This document shows, in pieces, positions 1 through 9,397 of a stretch of DNA of 64,000 nucleotides. Made by a program: the position numbers and the translations under genes. The stretch lies in NCBI GenBank assembly GCA_902589455.1, contig CACISX010000001.1, positions 184,283 to 248,282 of the forward strand. Direction: 5' to 3'. The notes under the pieces were generated by a model, which was given only the letters and a program-made list of their open reading frames with translations, was not told the origin of the DNA and searched no databases. Positions within the stretch are counted from its first letter, which is position 1; every line of letters begins with the position of its first letter. Origin of the DNA: an uncultured Pelagibacteraceae bacterium. GTDB taxonomy: Bacteria > Pseudomonadota > Alphaproteobacteria > Pelagibacterales > Pelagibacteraceae.

Positions 1-124
1 GTAGACTCATATTTTTCTTCTTACTTTTAGTTAAGTTTAATTATTACTTATATTTAAGTAATTTAAGCTTTCTTTAGATTTTATTAGGTTTTGTCAACAA
101 AATAGATAAGTTTTTATAATAAAC

Positions 125-583
125 TTAAATTTTTTTAGTTAAATAAACAGAATTAACGTCTACCTTATAGTGCGCAAAGGGTTCGCACTCATTAAATCCA
201 GTTCTTTTGAAAAGTTTTCTAGCTGGTATAAAAAAGTCACCTGCACCTGTTTCGATACTTATTCTTTTTATATTAAGTTTTTTAGCTTCGTTTATTAAAT
301 GATTGATTACATTAATTCCTTGACCTTTTTTTCTAAAATTATCATGAATTCTTATGGATTTAAATTCCCCATGTTCTTTATCTAAAAATTTTAAAGCACC
401 GCAACCAATTAATTTTTCTCCATCCCACAAACTCCAGAACTTAATTGATGAAACTTTTAAACCTGGAATATCTAAAACGTGAGCACTACCTTCTGGTGAA
501 GCAGCCCTGAGTTCTATAAAATGTTTTGTAAGAAGCTCATTAACTTCTAAATTATCAAAATTACCTTCTATTGATTTTAACAT
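125..583 (-). CDS. GNAT-family N-acetyltransferase
   Basis: 152 aa ORF; GNAT-like pattern (SIRIHDNFRKKGQGINVINHLINEAKKL...ARKLFKRTGF). Confidence 0.75.
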   Translation of the reverse strand: MLKSIEGNFDNLEVNELLTKHFIELRAASPEGSAHVLDIPGLKVSSIKFWSLWDGEKLIGCGALKFLDKEHGEFKSIRIHDNFRKKGQGINVINHLINEAKKLNIKRISIETGAGDFFIPARKLFKRTGFNECEPFAHYKVDVNSVYLTKKI

Positions 584-1630
584 TTATAATAAAGTTGTGA
601 TATGGCCCATTTTTCTTTTTTCTTTTATCTCTTTTTTTAAATAATCAAAGAAAAATTCGTTGTCATTAAATTTTTTTATATTTCTAAAATTTGTAATTTG
701 ATCTCCAAGGAGATTTACCATTTTAGCATTAGATATTTTTTTTAATGGAATTTGTTCTAAACCACACACAGCTCTAATATGATTTTCGAATTGGCTTACG
801 TTAAAAGCATTTATTGTTAAATGTCCTGAGTTGTGTACTCTAGGTGCGATTTCATTTACGTATAGGTTATCGTTTCTATCAATAAAAAATTCTACACACA
901 AAGTTCCTACATATTTTAGTTCTTCAGCAATCAGCATAGCCCAATCTTTAGATTGATTAAAAATTTTATCGTTAATTTCAGCTGGAATTTTAGAATACTT
1001 TAAAATTTGATCCTCATGATTATTTTCTATAGGTTCATATATCTCATATTTATTATTACTAAATCTTGTAATGATAATTGAAATTTCTTTTTTAAGTTTA
1101 ACAAGTTTTTCAAGAATATATCCTTTTGAAAAATCTATATTTAATGAAGAAAGTTCTTCACTCGAATTTATTGGAAATTGACCCTTGCCATCATATCCTA
1201 AAGTTGTTGTTTTCAGAATACCTGGCAAGAAGTCTTCCAATGCATCTATTTCTGATTTTTTTTCAATTGAAACATACCTTGTTGTGCGAATATTTAGTTT
1301 ATTTATAAAATCTTTTTCAGCTAATCGATGTTGGATTAATCTATTAATTGAAGGTTTTGGTAAAACTGGTTTTAACTTATTAATTTCGTTTAATGTATCA
1401 AAAGGTATATTTTCAAATTCATAAGTGACTAAATCAACTTGATTTATAAATTCCGATATTTTTTCTTTATCATCATAGCTTCCAGCTATAAATTTATTAC
1501 AAAAATTTTGTGCTGGAGCGTCTGCATCATCACAAAAAATAACAGTTTTAACATTTAATTTTTTGGCTGCTATTACAAGCAGGCTACCAAGCTGGCCACC
1601 TCCAATGATACCAAGTGTAATTTCAGACAT
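584..1630 (-). CDS. purK: N5-carboxyaminoimidazole ribonucleotide synthase (ATP-grasp)
   Basis: N-term LGIIGGGQLG, ATP-grasp motifs, EIAPRVHNSGH; directly follows purE. Confidence 0.93.
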   Translation of the reverse strand: MSEITLGIIGGGQLGSLLVIAAKKLNVKTVIFCDDADAPAQNFCNKFIAGSYDDKEKISEFINQVDLVTYEFENIPFDTLNEINKLKPVLPKPSINRLIQHRLAEKDFINKLNIRTTRYVSIEKKSEIDALEDFLPGILKTTTLGYDGKGQFPINSSEELSSLNIDFSKGYILEKLVKLKKEISIIITRFSNNKYEIYEPIENNHEDQILKYSKIPAEINDKIFNQSKDWAMLIAEELKYVGTLCVEFFIDRNDNLYVNEIAPRVHNSGHLTINAFNVSQFENHIRAVCGLEQIPLKKISNAKMVNLLGDQITNFRNIKKFNDNEFFFDYLKKEIKEKRKMGHITTLL

Positions 1631-1631
1631 T

Positions 1632-2123
1632 TTATTTGGGAGTTTTCTTTACGGATTTAGTTTGAGAAATTCTAAAATTTTTAAGTTTTTTTCGAATATT
1701 AGGATTGTTATTAGCAATTATTGCTGCAGCGAATAATGCTGCATTAATAGCGCCGTCCTCTCCTATAGCAAGGGTAGCCACAGGTATTCCCTTAGGCATT
1801 TGTGCAATTGATAATAAACTATCTAAGCCATTAAGTTTTTTACTTTCAACAGGAACGCCAAGAACAGGCACATGAGTAAGTGCCGATATCATTCCTGGAA
1901 GATGTGCAGATCCACCAGCACCTGCAATTATCACACCTATATTATTTTGCTCTACTTTTTTAGCATATTCATACATTCTTTGCGGTGTTCTGTGAGCAGA
2001 TATAATTTTTGTTTCAAATAAAACTCCAATTTTTTTGAGGGTTTTTTCTGCTAGTTTCATTATTTTGTAGTCAGATTGACTTCCCATAACAATTGAAACT
2101 TTTAATCTTGTATTTTTTTTCAT
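1632..2123 (-). CDS. purE: N5-carboxyaminoimidazole ribonucleotide mutase
   Basis: VSIVMGSQSDYKIM...SAHRTPQRMYEYA...AGAGGSAHLPGM typical PurE. Confidence 0.96.
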   Translation of the reverse strand: MKKNTRLKVSIVMGSQSDYKIMKLAEKTLKKIGVLFETKIISAHRTPQRMYEYAKKVEQNNIGVIIAGAGGSAHLPGMISALTHVPVLGVPVESKKLNGLDSLLSIAQMPKGIPVATLAIGEDGAINAALFAAAIIANNNPNIRKKLKNFRISQTKSVKKTPK

Positions 2124-2196
2124 GAAATTTGATCAATCTGTTTATTTCAAAATTAACTTAAAATTTCAATAAAATTAATAGTATTTAAAATACTTA

Positions 2197-3183
2197 TTGA
2201 TTAGAGTTAAGCATACTATGAATTATAAAATCGATAATCTTCAATACTGTAATTGGTCGAGAAAAATCTTTGAGATTAACAGATCCGCCGGCTTAGATGC
2301 TGTCCACGTTACAATTGTATACCATGAAGATTTTGATGAATTACAGCTTGAAATTAAAAAATGGCAAAAATTATTTCATGAAAATTCTGATTTAATTTTT
2401 CTTGGAAAGGATTTTAAAGATATTGATAAAGCTAATAAAGAAAACAAAACTGCAATATTCTTTGGTTTTCAAAATTGTTCGCCAATTGAAGACGATATAA
2501 AGCTTGTTGAAAAAGTTCATGAGTTAGGATGTCGATTTATGCAGCTGACTTATAACAACCAATCCTTACTAGCAACAGGTTGTTATGAAAAAACAGATAG
2601 TGGAGTAACAAATTTTGGACGTGAGGTTATTAGAGAGATGAATAGAGTTGGTGTTGTGGTTGACATGTCACATTCTGCAGAAAAAAGTACTATAGATGCA
2701 ATCGAGTTAAGTGAAAAACCAATTGCAATAACTCATGCAAACCCTTCTTTTTGGCATCCTGCTAAAAGAAATAAATCTTCAGATGTATTAAAAATATTAA
2801 GTGATAGTGGTGGTATCTTGGGTTTATCATTATATCCTCATCATCTTAAGGATAACACTAATTGTACCCTAGAAAGTTTTTGCGAAATGATTGCTAAAAC
2901 TGCTGAAATTATGGATGTAACAAAAATTGGAATCGGTTCTGATCTTTGTTTGGATCATCCAGACACAGTTGTTGAGTGGATGAGAAATGGTTCATGGTCA
3001 AAAAGTAAGAATTTTGGTGAGGGGTCAAAAAATAAACCAGGTTTTCCAAAACAACCAGATTGGTTTCTTGATGCAAGAGGATTTACAAATATTGAAAAAG
3101 GTCTTAAAAAAGTAGGTTTTTCAGATACAGAGACACATGGAATACTTGGAAATAATTGGTACAATTTTTATAAATCTATTTAA
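2197..3183 (+). CDS. Membrane dipeptidase / peptidase M19 family
   Basis: M19-like motifs (GFQNCSPIEDD, VGVVVDMSHS, ITHANP, IGIGSDLCLDHP, GILGNNWYNFY). Confidence 0.85.
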   Translation: MIRVKHTMNYKIDNLQYCNWSRKIFEINRSAGLDAVHVTIVYHEDFDELQLEIKKWQKLFHENSDLIFLGKDFKDIDKANKENKTAIFFGFQNCSPIEDDIKLVEKVHELGCRFMQLTYNNQSLLATGCYEKTDSGVTNFGREVIREMNRVGVVVDMSHSAEKSTIDAIELSEKPIAITHANPSFWHPAKRNKSSDVLKILSDSGGILGLSLYPHHLKDNTNCTLESFCEMIAKTAEIMDVTKIGIGSDLCLDHPDTVVEWMRNGSWSKSKNFGEGSKNKPGFPKQPDWFLDARGFTNIEKGLKKVGFSDTETHGILGNNWYNFYKSI

Positions 3184-3185
3184 TT

Positions 3186-4847
3186 ATGAAAATTGAACTT
3201 AGAGATCCAAATAAGATAATGAAATTATCAAGGCTAGGATCTTTTCATCAATCAAAATTATCTTTTTTAAGAAGTTTTCTTAATGAATTTAAAGAATGGG
3301 AATATAAAAGAGACTTATTTAATTTAAACAAAAATGGTTTTGGAGAAGCTGTTTATTCATTTAAAAAAAATAAAAGAGTTTATTCTTTAGTTTGTTTTGC
3401 AAATGAAATTAAAGATGATGAAAGATCAGATAGAGTTATAGCTACGAAATGGGACGCCGCTTTTACGTTGCATGACGGAGTTCCAACTAAAAAAGATATT
3501 GAAAGATTAAAAAATGAAGTTCCAAAACAAGAAGTTGGCAGACTTTCTTATAAAGAATTAACTTTATCTAGAGCAAATAAATCGGTTAGAATTTATAATC
3601 ATGTGGTTGAAAACTTAAGTAATGGCAAGCAACCAGATCTAAACTTATTATCAAAAGTTGGCTATTTATATAGAACAACAGCAGTATATGGATCGGGTAA
3701 ATTTGGTCTTGCAGATCGATTTAGAATTAAAAATCGTGAAGAAATTAATGGCCCGTTTAGATTAGAAATGATGTTGGTTTATTTGGTAAGACAATTTACT
3801 TTTGATCAAGTTAATCATGTTGCTTACCATAAAAATCCAAAAACAGCTGTTAAACTTGATGATAATATATGTAAAAACTTAGGAATTGGTAATTCTACAG
3901 GCTTAGGTATGGCTCCATTTATAGTTAATCATCCAACTCTATTAAATAATTGGATTTTAAGCAGAGAAAGAGCACTTAAAAATATTAGAGAAATTAAAGA
4001 TGTAAAAAGTCAAGATAGTGATTTGTTTATCGATTGTGTAAAAAAATCATTAAGAAATATTACAAGCTGGAATACTGATAGTGATTACCAAAAAAAAAAA
4101 ATTTCTTCCTTATTAAAAGACATTGAAAAATTTTTAAATTTTATAGATAAAGATTTTAATTTTGAGATCGAATATCCTTTTAATAAAATATACCAATGGT
4201 TAGAGGATAATTCTTGCGAGGAATGTGTTGAATATATTGTTTCAATAATGATGGAACCTTATAACGATATTGTAAATCCTTTGGTAAAAGAAATGAGCTC
4301 AGAAGAAGAAAAATATTTTAATATCCCAACATATAGAAAAGTCGAAGAATTACGAAACATCATTGAAGCAAAGTATCCAAATATTCTAGATATTAATTTT
4401 GAAGAAAAAGAAAATAATAAAAACTTTTGGTTTATTTCAAAAAACAAAGAAGAGCCTAGATTGGCCGATCGTTTTGAAGAGCATGGATCAGAATTAGAAC
4501 AGCCATTAGCAATAGCGAGAGATATAAAAAAACTTTATGATAAATTATTAGTCTCAAAAAATAGTTTAACTATAGCTGAGTTTTTAATATCAAATTCTGA
4601 ATTAAGACATGTTGTGAGGAGAGCGTTTATTGTAGAAAAATTTCCTTATTCTGAAATACAAGATAACACAATTGGTAAAGATTTAATGCCTATTGATATG
4701 CTTAGACTCAAATTATCTTTTTTTGGGGCATTAAAATTTGATCCACGCTCTGACAAATGGTTAAGAATTTGCATGTTTCAAGGGGCTCCACTTCCAAATG
4801 AGCTAAAAAGTTATGACGAGCAATGGGTTTATAAAACTAATATTTGA
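3186..4847 (+). CDS. Conserved protein of unknown function (553 aa)
   Basis: Long intact ORF directly after the M19 gene; no domain I can name with confidence. Confidence 0.8.
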   Translation: MKIELRDPNKIMKLSRLGSFHQSKLSFLRSFLNEFKEWEYKRDLFNLNKNGFGEAVYSFKKNKRVYSLVCFANEIKDDERSDRVIATKWDAAFTLHDGVPTKKDIERLKNEVPKQEVGRLSYKELTLSRANKSVRIYNHVVENLSNGKQPDLNLLSKVGYLYRTTAVYGSGKFGLADRFRIKNREEINGPFRLEMMLVYLVRQFTFDQVNHVAYHKNPKTAVKLDDNICKNLGIGNSTGLGMAPFIVNHPTLLNNWILSRERALKNIREIKDVKSQDSDLFIDCVKKSLRNITSWNTDSDYQKKKISSLLKDIEKFLNFIDKDFNFEIEYPFNKIYQWLEDNSCEECVEYIVSIMMEPYNDIVNPLVKEMSSEEEKYFNIPTYRKVEELRNIIEAKYPNILDINFEEKENNKNFWFISKNKEEPRLADRFEEHGSELEQPLAIARDIKKLYDKLLVSKNSLTIAEFLISNSELRHVVRRAFIVEKFPYSEIQDNTIGKDLMPIDMLRLKLSFFGALKFDPRSDKWLRICMFQGAPLPNELKSYDEQWVYKTNI

Positions 4848-5461
4848 GTATGAAATCACTAAGTGAAATTGAAACTACCGTAAAAAGAGCTTCAAAAGCA
4901 GCAGGATATTCATGGGGAGTTTCTGAGGAAACAGGAAAAAGTATAAGGTTATTAGAGTTATTCAGTTTACCAGGTATTAAGCACCTTAATGAATATTTTG
5001 ATGAAAAAAAAAAAATTAAATTTGAAAATTTAAATTTAATTAGTGAAAATAACTCTTCATCAAACAATCCTTACTGTCCAATTACTTTAGGTGTTAGTTT
5101 TTTAGATCAAATAAATATTTTAGAAAATATAAAAAAAATTGAATTCAAAAATGTTGCTTATCCAATAATTTTTATTTCCTTCATAAGTCGTTCATCAGAA
5201 ATTATTGGAAAAAAAATTTATGTAAAAATAGACAAAAAAAAAATTTTACTAAATTTAAATGTTAATATTAGTTCAAATTTTATTGACCAAGAATTTCCAA
5301 AGATAGCGAACATAATTGAGGTCAATTTACTTGAAAATAAAGACAACTTTACAGATGATGAATGGAAAAATTTATATAAGTTGTCTGAAGAGACTTTTGT
5401 CGAAGAAAGCGACAGTTTAAAAGAAGGAGCGGCAGGTGCTGGATTGACAGATAATGATTGA
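4844..5461 (+). CDS. DUF3726-like protein
   Basis: N-term SLSEIETTVKRASKAAGYSWGVSEETGKSIRLLE resembles DUF3726; overlaps upstream ORF end. Confidence 0.65.
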   Translation: MSMKSLSEIETTVKRASKAAGYSWGVSEETGKSIRLLELFSLPGIKHLNEYFDEKKKIKFENLNLISENNSSSNNPYCPITLGVSFLDQINILENIKKIEFKNVAYPIIFISFISRSSEIIGKKIYVKIDKKKILLNLNVNISSNFIDQEFPKIANIIEVNLLENKDNFTDDEWKNLYKLSEETFVEESDSLKEGAAGAGLTDND

Positions 5462-5621
5462 TAAAATTGATGAAAAAAATCTAAACGCAGATACTGAAGA
5501 ATTAAACAATATTTGTGACGAATGCAAAGAAGAGGACAAGAGTGTTACTCAAAATTTAATTCTTACTGGATTTAAATTATGTAAATCTTGTAGAGTATCT
5601 AAAACTATTTTCCCACTTTAA
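5454..5621 (+). CDS. 55-aa zinc-ribbon-like microprotein (two CxxC)
   Basis: Manual translation MIDKIDEKNLNADTEELNNICDECKEEDKSVTQNLILTGFKLCKSCRVSKTIFPL*; overlaps the end of the DUF3726 ORF; below the ORF-track size cutoff. Confidence 0.6.
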   Translation: MIDKIDEKNLNADTEELNNICDECKEEDKSVTQNLILTGFKLCKSCRVSKTIFPL

Positions 5622-6163
5622 CTGATTTGACTAACTGGAAGCATATTCATTCTACTCATTACAAATGATATAGACAAAAATGCAATAATTAAAAAAGATA
5701 AAAGCACAATCCCAAAAGACTTAAAATTAGATTTTAAACTCAATATTTGTTTAGTTGAAATTATTAAACCTGCAAAAATCCAAAACTGGGTGAGAAAAAT
5801 TATTGGTATCATTAAATCTGGTGTCACCGCAAAAAATCTTAATAAACCAGGAGCATGCGCGAAACCAACTGCTGTTAAAACTTTTTTGAATGAAACTTTG
5901 GTTTGCTTATCAGGAAACAATTTAACTCCAATTACAAAAATAAAAATTGCCCATATTAGCCAAGTGACTATTGCAGTTAGACCAGACATTGCGATAGCTG
6001 TTTTAATAATCGTATTAGCTGCTACAGCCCCTGCGATACCATCTAGGATCATTATAATCCCAGCAAAGTATATTGATGCTTCTCCAAAATTTTTATTATC
6101 TGAATAAAGAGTTTTGTCTAATTTTATTGACTTAAAAATTATATTTAAAAATTCAGCAAACAT
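5618..6163 (-). CDS. YIP1-family integral membrane protein
   Basis: Multi-TM, YIP1-like layout (VGFAHAPGLLRF). Confidence 0.65.
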   Translation of the reverse strand: MFAEFLNIIFKSIKLDKTLYSDNKNFGEASIYFAGIIMILDGIAGAVAANTIIKTAIAMSGLTAIVTWLIWAIFIFVIGVKLFPDKQTKVSFKKVLTAVGFAHAPGLLRFFAVTPDLMIPIIFLTQFWIFAGLIISTKQILSLKSNFKSFGIVLLSFLIIAFLSISFVMSRMNMLPVSQIS

Positions 6164-6273
6164 TAACTTTTTTTGTTTTTATTTTTTTGAGCTTTATAAG
6201 AAACAATTAATGGAAATATTATTAAAGCAATAGCAATGATAATGCAAACTGCTATTAGGAAACTTTTAGTCAT
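6163..6273 (-). CDS. 36-aa single-TM small protein
   Basis: Manual translation MTKSFLIAVCIIIAIALIIFPLIVSYKAQKNKNKKS*; stop overlaps the YIP1 start (TAATG). Confidence 0.45.
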   Translation of the reverse strand: MTKSFLIAVCIIIAIALIIFPLIVSYKAQKNKNKKS

Positions 6274-6284
6274 TCGAATTGAAA

Positions 6285-6310
6285 AGGGGGAGCTTAAATT
6301 AGCTCCCCCT
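6285..6310 (-). terminator. Intrinsic terminator-like hairpin after the GcvT-like gene
   Basis: Perfect 10-bp stem AGGGGGAGCT/AGCTCCCCCT, 6-nt loop, followed by TTTTC on the minus strand. Confidence 0.75.
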
Positions 6311-6317
6311 GTAAATT

Positions 6318-7676
6318 TTAGCCTTTTACAACTTCTCTTGTGTTTGCGTTGAAAGACTCTTTGAATGGAATATCCACAACAACAGCATCTACAGGTGATC
6401 CTGGAGTGTCCGAGTATTTTTCAGGAAGATGAACTTTAAACTTAGTTCCAACCTTACCTTTTGGAAATCCATTAGGGTTTAAAGTTCCATCAAATGGAAC
6501 ATATCCCATGGCAATATTAGTTTTCTTTTCTGGATGCCACCATGGTGAAGTAATAAATCCAACTGGATCCCCGCCACTTTCTGGTGATACCAACCAAAAG
6601 TCGGGCGCATAATCGTCAATTGGTTTGCCACCCAACTCCATTCCAACTAATTGAAGTTTATAAGGTTTTTTTCCAGCCTTTATATCTGCACCCATTTTCT
6701 CCAAAGCAGCTTTACCAACATAATCAGCTTTTTTATTCCATTCACCTTTACCAGATAATGAAACTTGATAACCTAAATTACATTGAAACGGATTATGTTG
6801 TTGATCCATGTCTTGCCCCCAAGATAGAATACCTGCTTGTATTCTTCTATGATGTGCAGGCGCAATAACCATTAAGTTATGTTTTTTTCCTGCATCCAAT
6901 ACTGCATTCCACATATCTTCAGCATATAAAGTTGCATTTCTTAAGTATATTTCATAACCAGCTTCTCCTGAAAAACCAGATTGAGAAATTACACAACTTC
7001 TCCCACCTATTGTTGCTTCTGCTAGTCCATAGAATGGCATATTGTCAAAATCAACTTGGTCTCCACAAAGGTCTTTCATTAAAGCTTTCGATTTAGGACC
7101 TTGAATTTGTACTGGACATGCATCAATTTCTTCAATTGTACAATTAAATCTTCCATCTGCATTTACACCTTGTAAATACATTCCAATATCAGAGTCTGAT
7201 AATGAAAACCAAAATTCATCTTCTGAAATTCTTAAAAGAATTGGATCATTTAAAACTCCTCCGTAAGCATTACACAAGATTACATATCTTGCTCTCATTG
7301 GAGAAATTTTTGTTGCATCTCTAGTTATAACGTAGTCAGTAAATTTTTCTGCATCTGGACCTTTAACTCTTATTTGTCTTTCAACAGCAACGTTCCACAT
7401 AGTTACATGGTTTACGATAGCGTCATATTCTACCATCGCTCCACCATCTTCAGGTTTCACATAACCTCTTGGATGATAAATTCGATTGTATACAGTTGCT
7501 CTCCAACAACCTGCCTGCATTGATAAATGCCAATAAGGTGACTTTCTCACTCTTGTTGAAATTAATAATTCAACTTTAGTTGGCCCACTTTGTCTTAAAT
7601 TGTATGGTACTTCTCTATCAGACTGATCAACAGAAGCAGCATGTTTTACTTTAGTATAGTCAAATTCTTTAGACAT
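6318..7676 (-). CDS. GcvT/DmdA-like folate-dependent methyltransferase family protein
   Basis: 452 aa; aminomethyltransferase-fold patterns (VERQIRVKGPDAEKFTDYVITRD, VQIQGPKSKALM, SGFSGEAGYEIY, YVGKAALEK, MGYVP). Confidence 0.75.
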   Translation of the reverse strand: MSKEFDYTKVKHAASVDQSDREVPYNLRQSGPTKVELLISTRVRKSPYWHLSMQAGCWRATVYNRIYHPRGYVKPEDGGAMVEYDAIVNHVTMWNVAVERQIRVKGPDAEKFTDYVITRDATKISPMRARYVILCNAYGGVLNDPILLRISEDEFWFSLSDSDIGMYLQGVNADGRFNCTIEEIDACPVQIQGPKSKALMKDLCGDQVDFDNMPFYGLAEATIGGRSCVISQSGFSGEAGYEIYLRNATLYAEDMWNAVLDAGKKHNLMVIAPAHHRRIQAGILSWGQDMDQQHNPFQCNLGYQVSLSGKGEWNKKADYVGKAALEKMGADIKAGKKPYKLQLVGMELGGKPIDDYAPDFWLVSPESGGDPVGFITSPWWHPEKKTNIAMGYVPFDGTLNPNGFPKGKVGTKFKVHLPEKYSDTPGSPVDAVVVDIPFKESFNANTREVVKG

Positions 7677-8397
7677 AACTATTCTCCTTCAACCACTTGT
7701 TAGTTTCCTTCAAGCCGCCGAATGTATAAATGTGGAAGTTATCAGTATGCGATTTAACTTTCCCAATTAAATCATTAGGGTCTTTAGGTTTCAATAAATC
7801 TAACGCCTTAGTAAAATTAGACTTAAGAAAGTTTAAGGAATTTTTTGCCCCTACAATATTAGCAAATTTAATTAAGCTAGATATTTTTAATGGCCCAGTA
7901 ATTCCCACATGCACTGGTACGCTTTGTTTAGAAATAAAATCTATAATAGGCTGAGGATCAAGCAACCACTGTGTTACAATATAATCAGCGTAAGGCTTTT
8001 TATCTATCATAGCTTTTTCTAAATCTGAGTCGGATATATCAGGACTCCCCTCTGGATGTCCAGCAATTCCTATTTTCATTTTTTCAAAATAACCTGTCTC
8101 TAAAAGTTGAAATGAACTATCAAATTTACCTGCTGGCTCTCTTCCACCACCAATAATTAAGGCTTGCTTCACCCCTCCATCTTTGCATCTAGAAATATAA
8201 TCTTTCAGTTCTTTCTCATCATGCATTGATCTAGCAGGAAAATGAGGCACGGGGTTAAACCCTTTTTTTACAAGCTCTACTGCTTTATCAGCAGTATCTC
8301 TGTAATCACCTCCAGGTAGCATTGTAATGTAAACATCAGACAATGCTGGAACTGTAGCAACCTCTGTTTTAGGACCTATTTCCAATGAAAAATTCAT
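7669..8397 (-). CDS. Methylenetetrahydrofolate reductase-like protein (short MetF homolog)
   Basis: 242 aa; FSLEIGPKTE, PHFPARSM, IAGHPEGSPD; overlaps the start of the GcvT-like gene. Confidence 0.72.
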   Translation of the reverse strand: MNFSLEIGPKTEVATVPALSDVYITMLPGGDYRDTADKAVELVKKGFNPVPHFPARSMHDEKELKDYISRCKDGGVKQALIIGGGREPAGKFDSSFQLLETGYFEKMKIGIAGHPEGSPDISDSDLEKAMIDKKPYADYIVTQWLLDPQPIIDFISKQSVPVHVGITGPLKISSLIKFANIVGAKNSLNFLKSNFTKALDLLKPKDPNDLIGKVKSHTDNFHIYTFGGLKETNKWLKENSYV

Positions 8398-8459
8398 AGT
8401 GGAGATATTTATTTATTTTGAAATATGAGTCTAGAAAATTCGATGCATCAAAGTATCAA

Positions 8460-9344
8460 CTATTTTATCTGACCTCTATGCTTTTGGATCCTTCTTCCAT
8501 ATTCTTGAGTGACCCTATCAAAGACAATTGCGAGAGCAACTATTGCCAATCCATTCATCATTCCAAGAGCTAAATATTGGTTAGAAACAGCTCTTAATAT
8601 TGGTACACCAAGCCCTTTTACACCTATCATAGAAGCAATAACTACCATAGCCAAAGCCATCATTATGGTCTGGTTCACACCAGCAAAAACAGTAGGTAAA
8701 GCAAGCGGAATTTGAACAGATTTTAATTTTTGTGCTGTGGTTGCTCCAAAAGCTTCGCTAGCTTCCAAAGTCTCTTTGTCTACTTCTCTGATTCCTAGAT
8801 TAGTTAATCTAATAATTGGAGGAACTGCATAGACACAAACAGCAATTAGTCCTGGGACTTTTCCAATTCCTAATAACATCAAGATTGGTATCAAATAAAC
8901 AAAACTAGGAATAGTTTGCATCATATCTAACACAGGAAGTATTGCTTTTTCAGCTCTACTTGATCTAGCCATTACAATTCCTATTGGAATTCCAATAACA
9001 ATACAGATAATTGTACAAACAGTAATAATTGCAACTGTAGCCATGCAATCTTCCCACATTCCAAAATAACCAATTAATAGAAAAGCAATTGCACTTCCTA
9101 CAACTAATTTCCAGCTTCTTGAACCTAGCCAGGCTAATCCACAAATTATCCCAATAATTATTATCCATGGTGTAGATAATAATAATTTTTCTAATGATAC
9201 TAAAAAAAATAATAATGGATCAAAAAATGCTTCTATACTGTCTCCATATTCTTTAGAAAAATTTCTAAAAGCTAAGTCTATACCTTTTCTTAGCTCCATT
9301 TGGGATCTTCTTCCCAATTCTGGAAATTCAGTAAAAAATTCCAT
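8460..9344 (-). CDS. proW: Glycine betaine/proline-type ABC transporter permease
   Basis: ProW-like multi-TM sequence (IGIVMARSSRAEKAILPVLDMMQTIPSFVYLIPILMLLGIGKVPGLIA). Confidence 0.88.
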   Translation of the reverse strand: MEFFTEFPELGRRSQMELRKGIDLAFRNFSKEYGDSIEAFFDPLLFFLVSLEKLLLSTPWIIIIGIICGLAWLGSRSWKLVVGSAIAFLLIGYFGMWEDCMATVAIITVCTIICIVIGIPIGIVMARSSRAEKAILPVLDMMQTIPSFVYLIPILMLLGIGKVPGLIAVCVYAVPPIIRLTNLGIREVDKETLEASEAFGATTAQKLKSVQIPLALPTVFAGVNQTIMMALAMVVIASMIGVKGLGVPILRAVSNQYLALGMMNGLAIVALAIVFDRVTQEYGRRIQKHRGQIK

Positions 9345-9359
9345 AAATATAAATTTTTT

Positions 9360-9384
9360 ACGAGCCTATATTAAATAGGCTCGT
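9360..9384 (-). other. Hairpin between substrate-binding protein and permease genes
   Basis: Perfect 10-bp stem ACGAGCCTAT/ATAGGCTCGT, 5-nt loop, no U-tract on either side. Confidence 0.8.
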
Positions 9385-9397
9385 AATTAAAAGTTAA

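Noticed and set aside
5790-6107. 105-aa plus-strand ORF antisense to the YIP1-like gene
   Set aside because: Lies entirely inside a convincing membrane-protein gene on the other strand; no recognisable domain; typical AT-rich shadow ORF.
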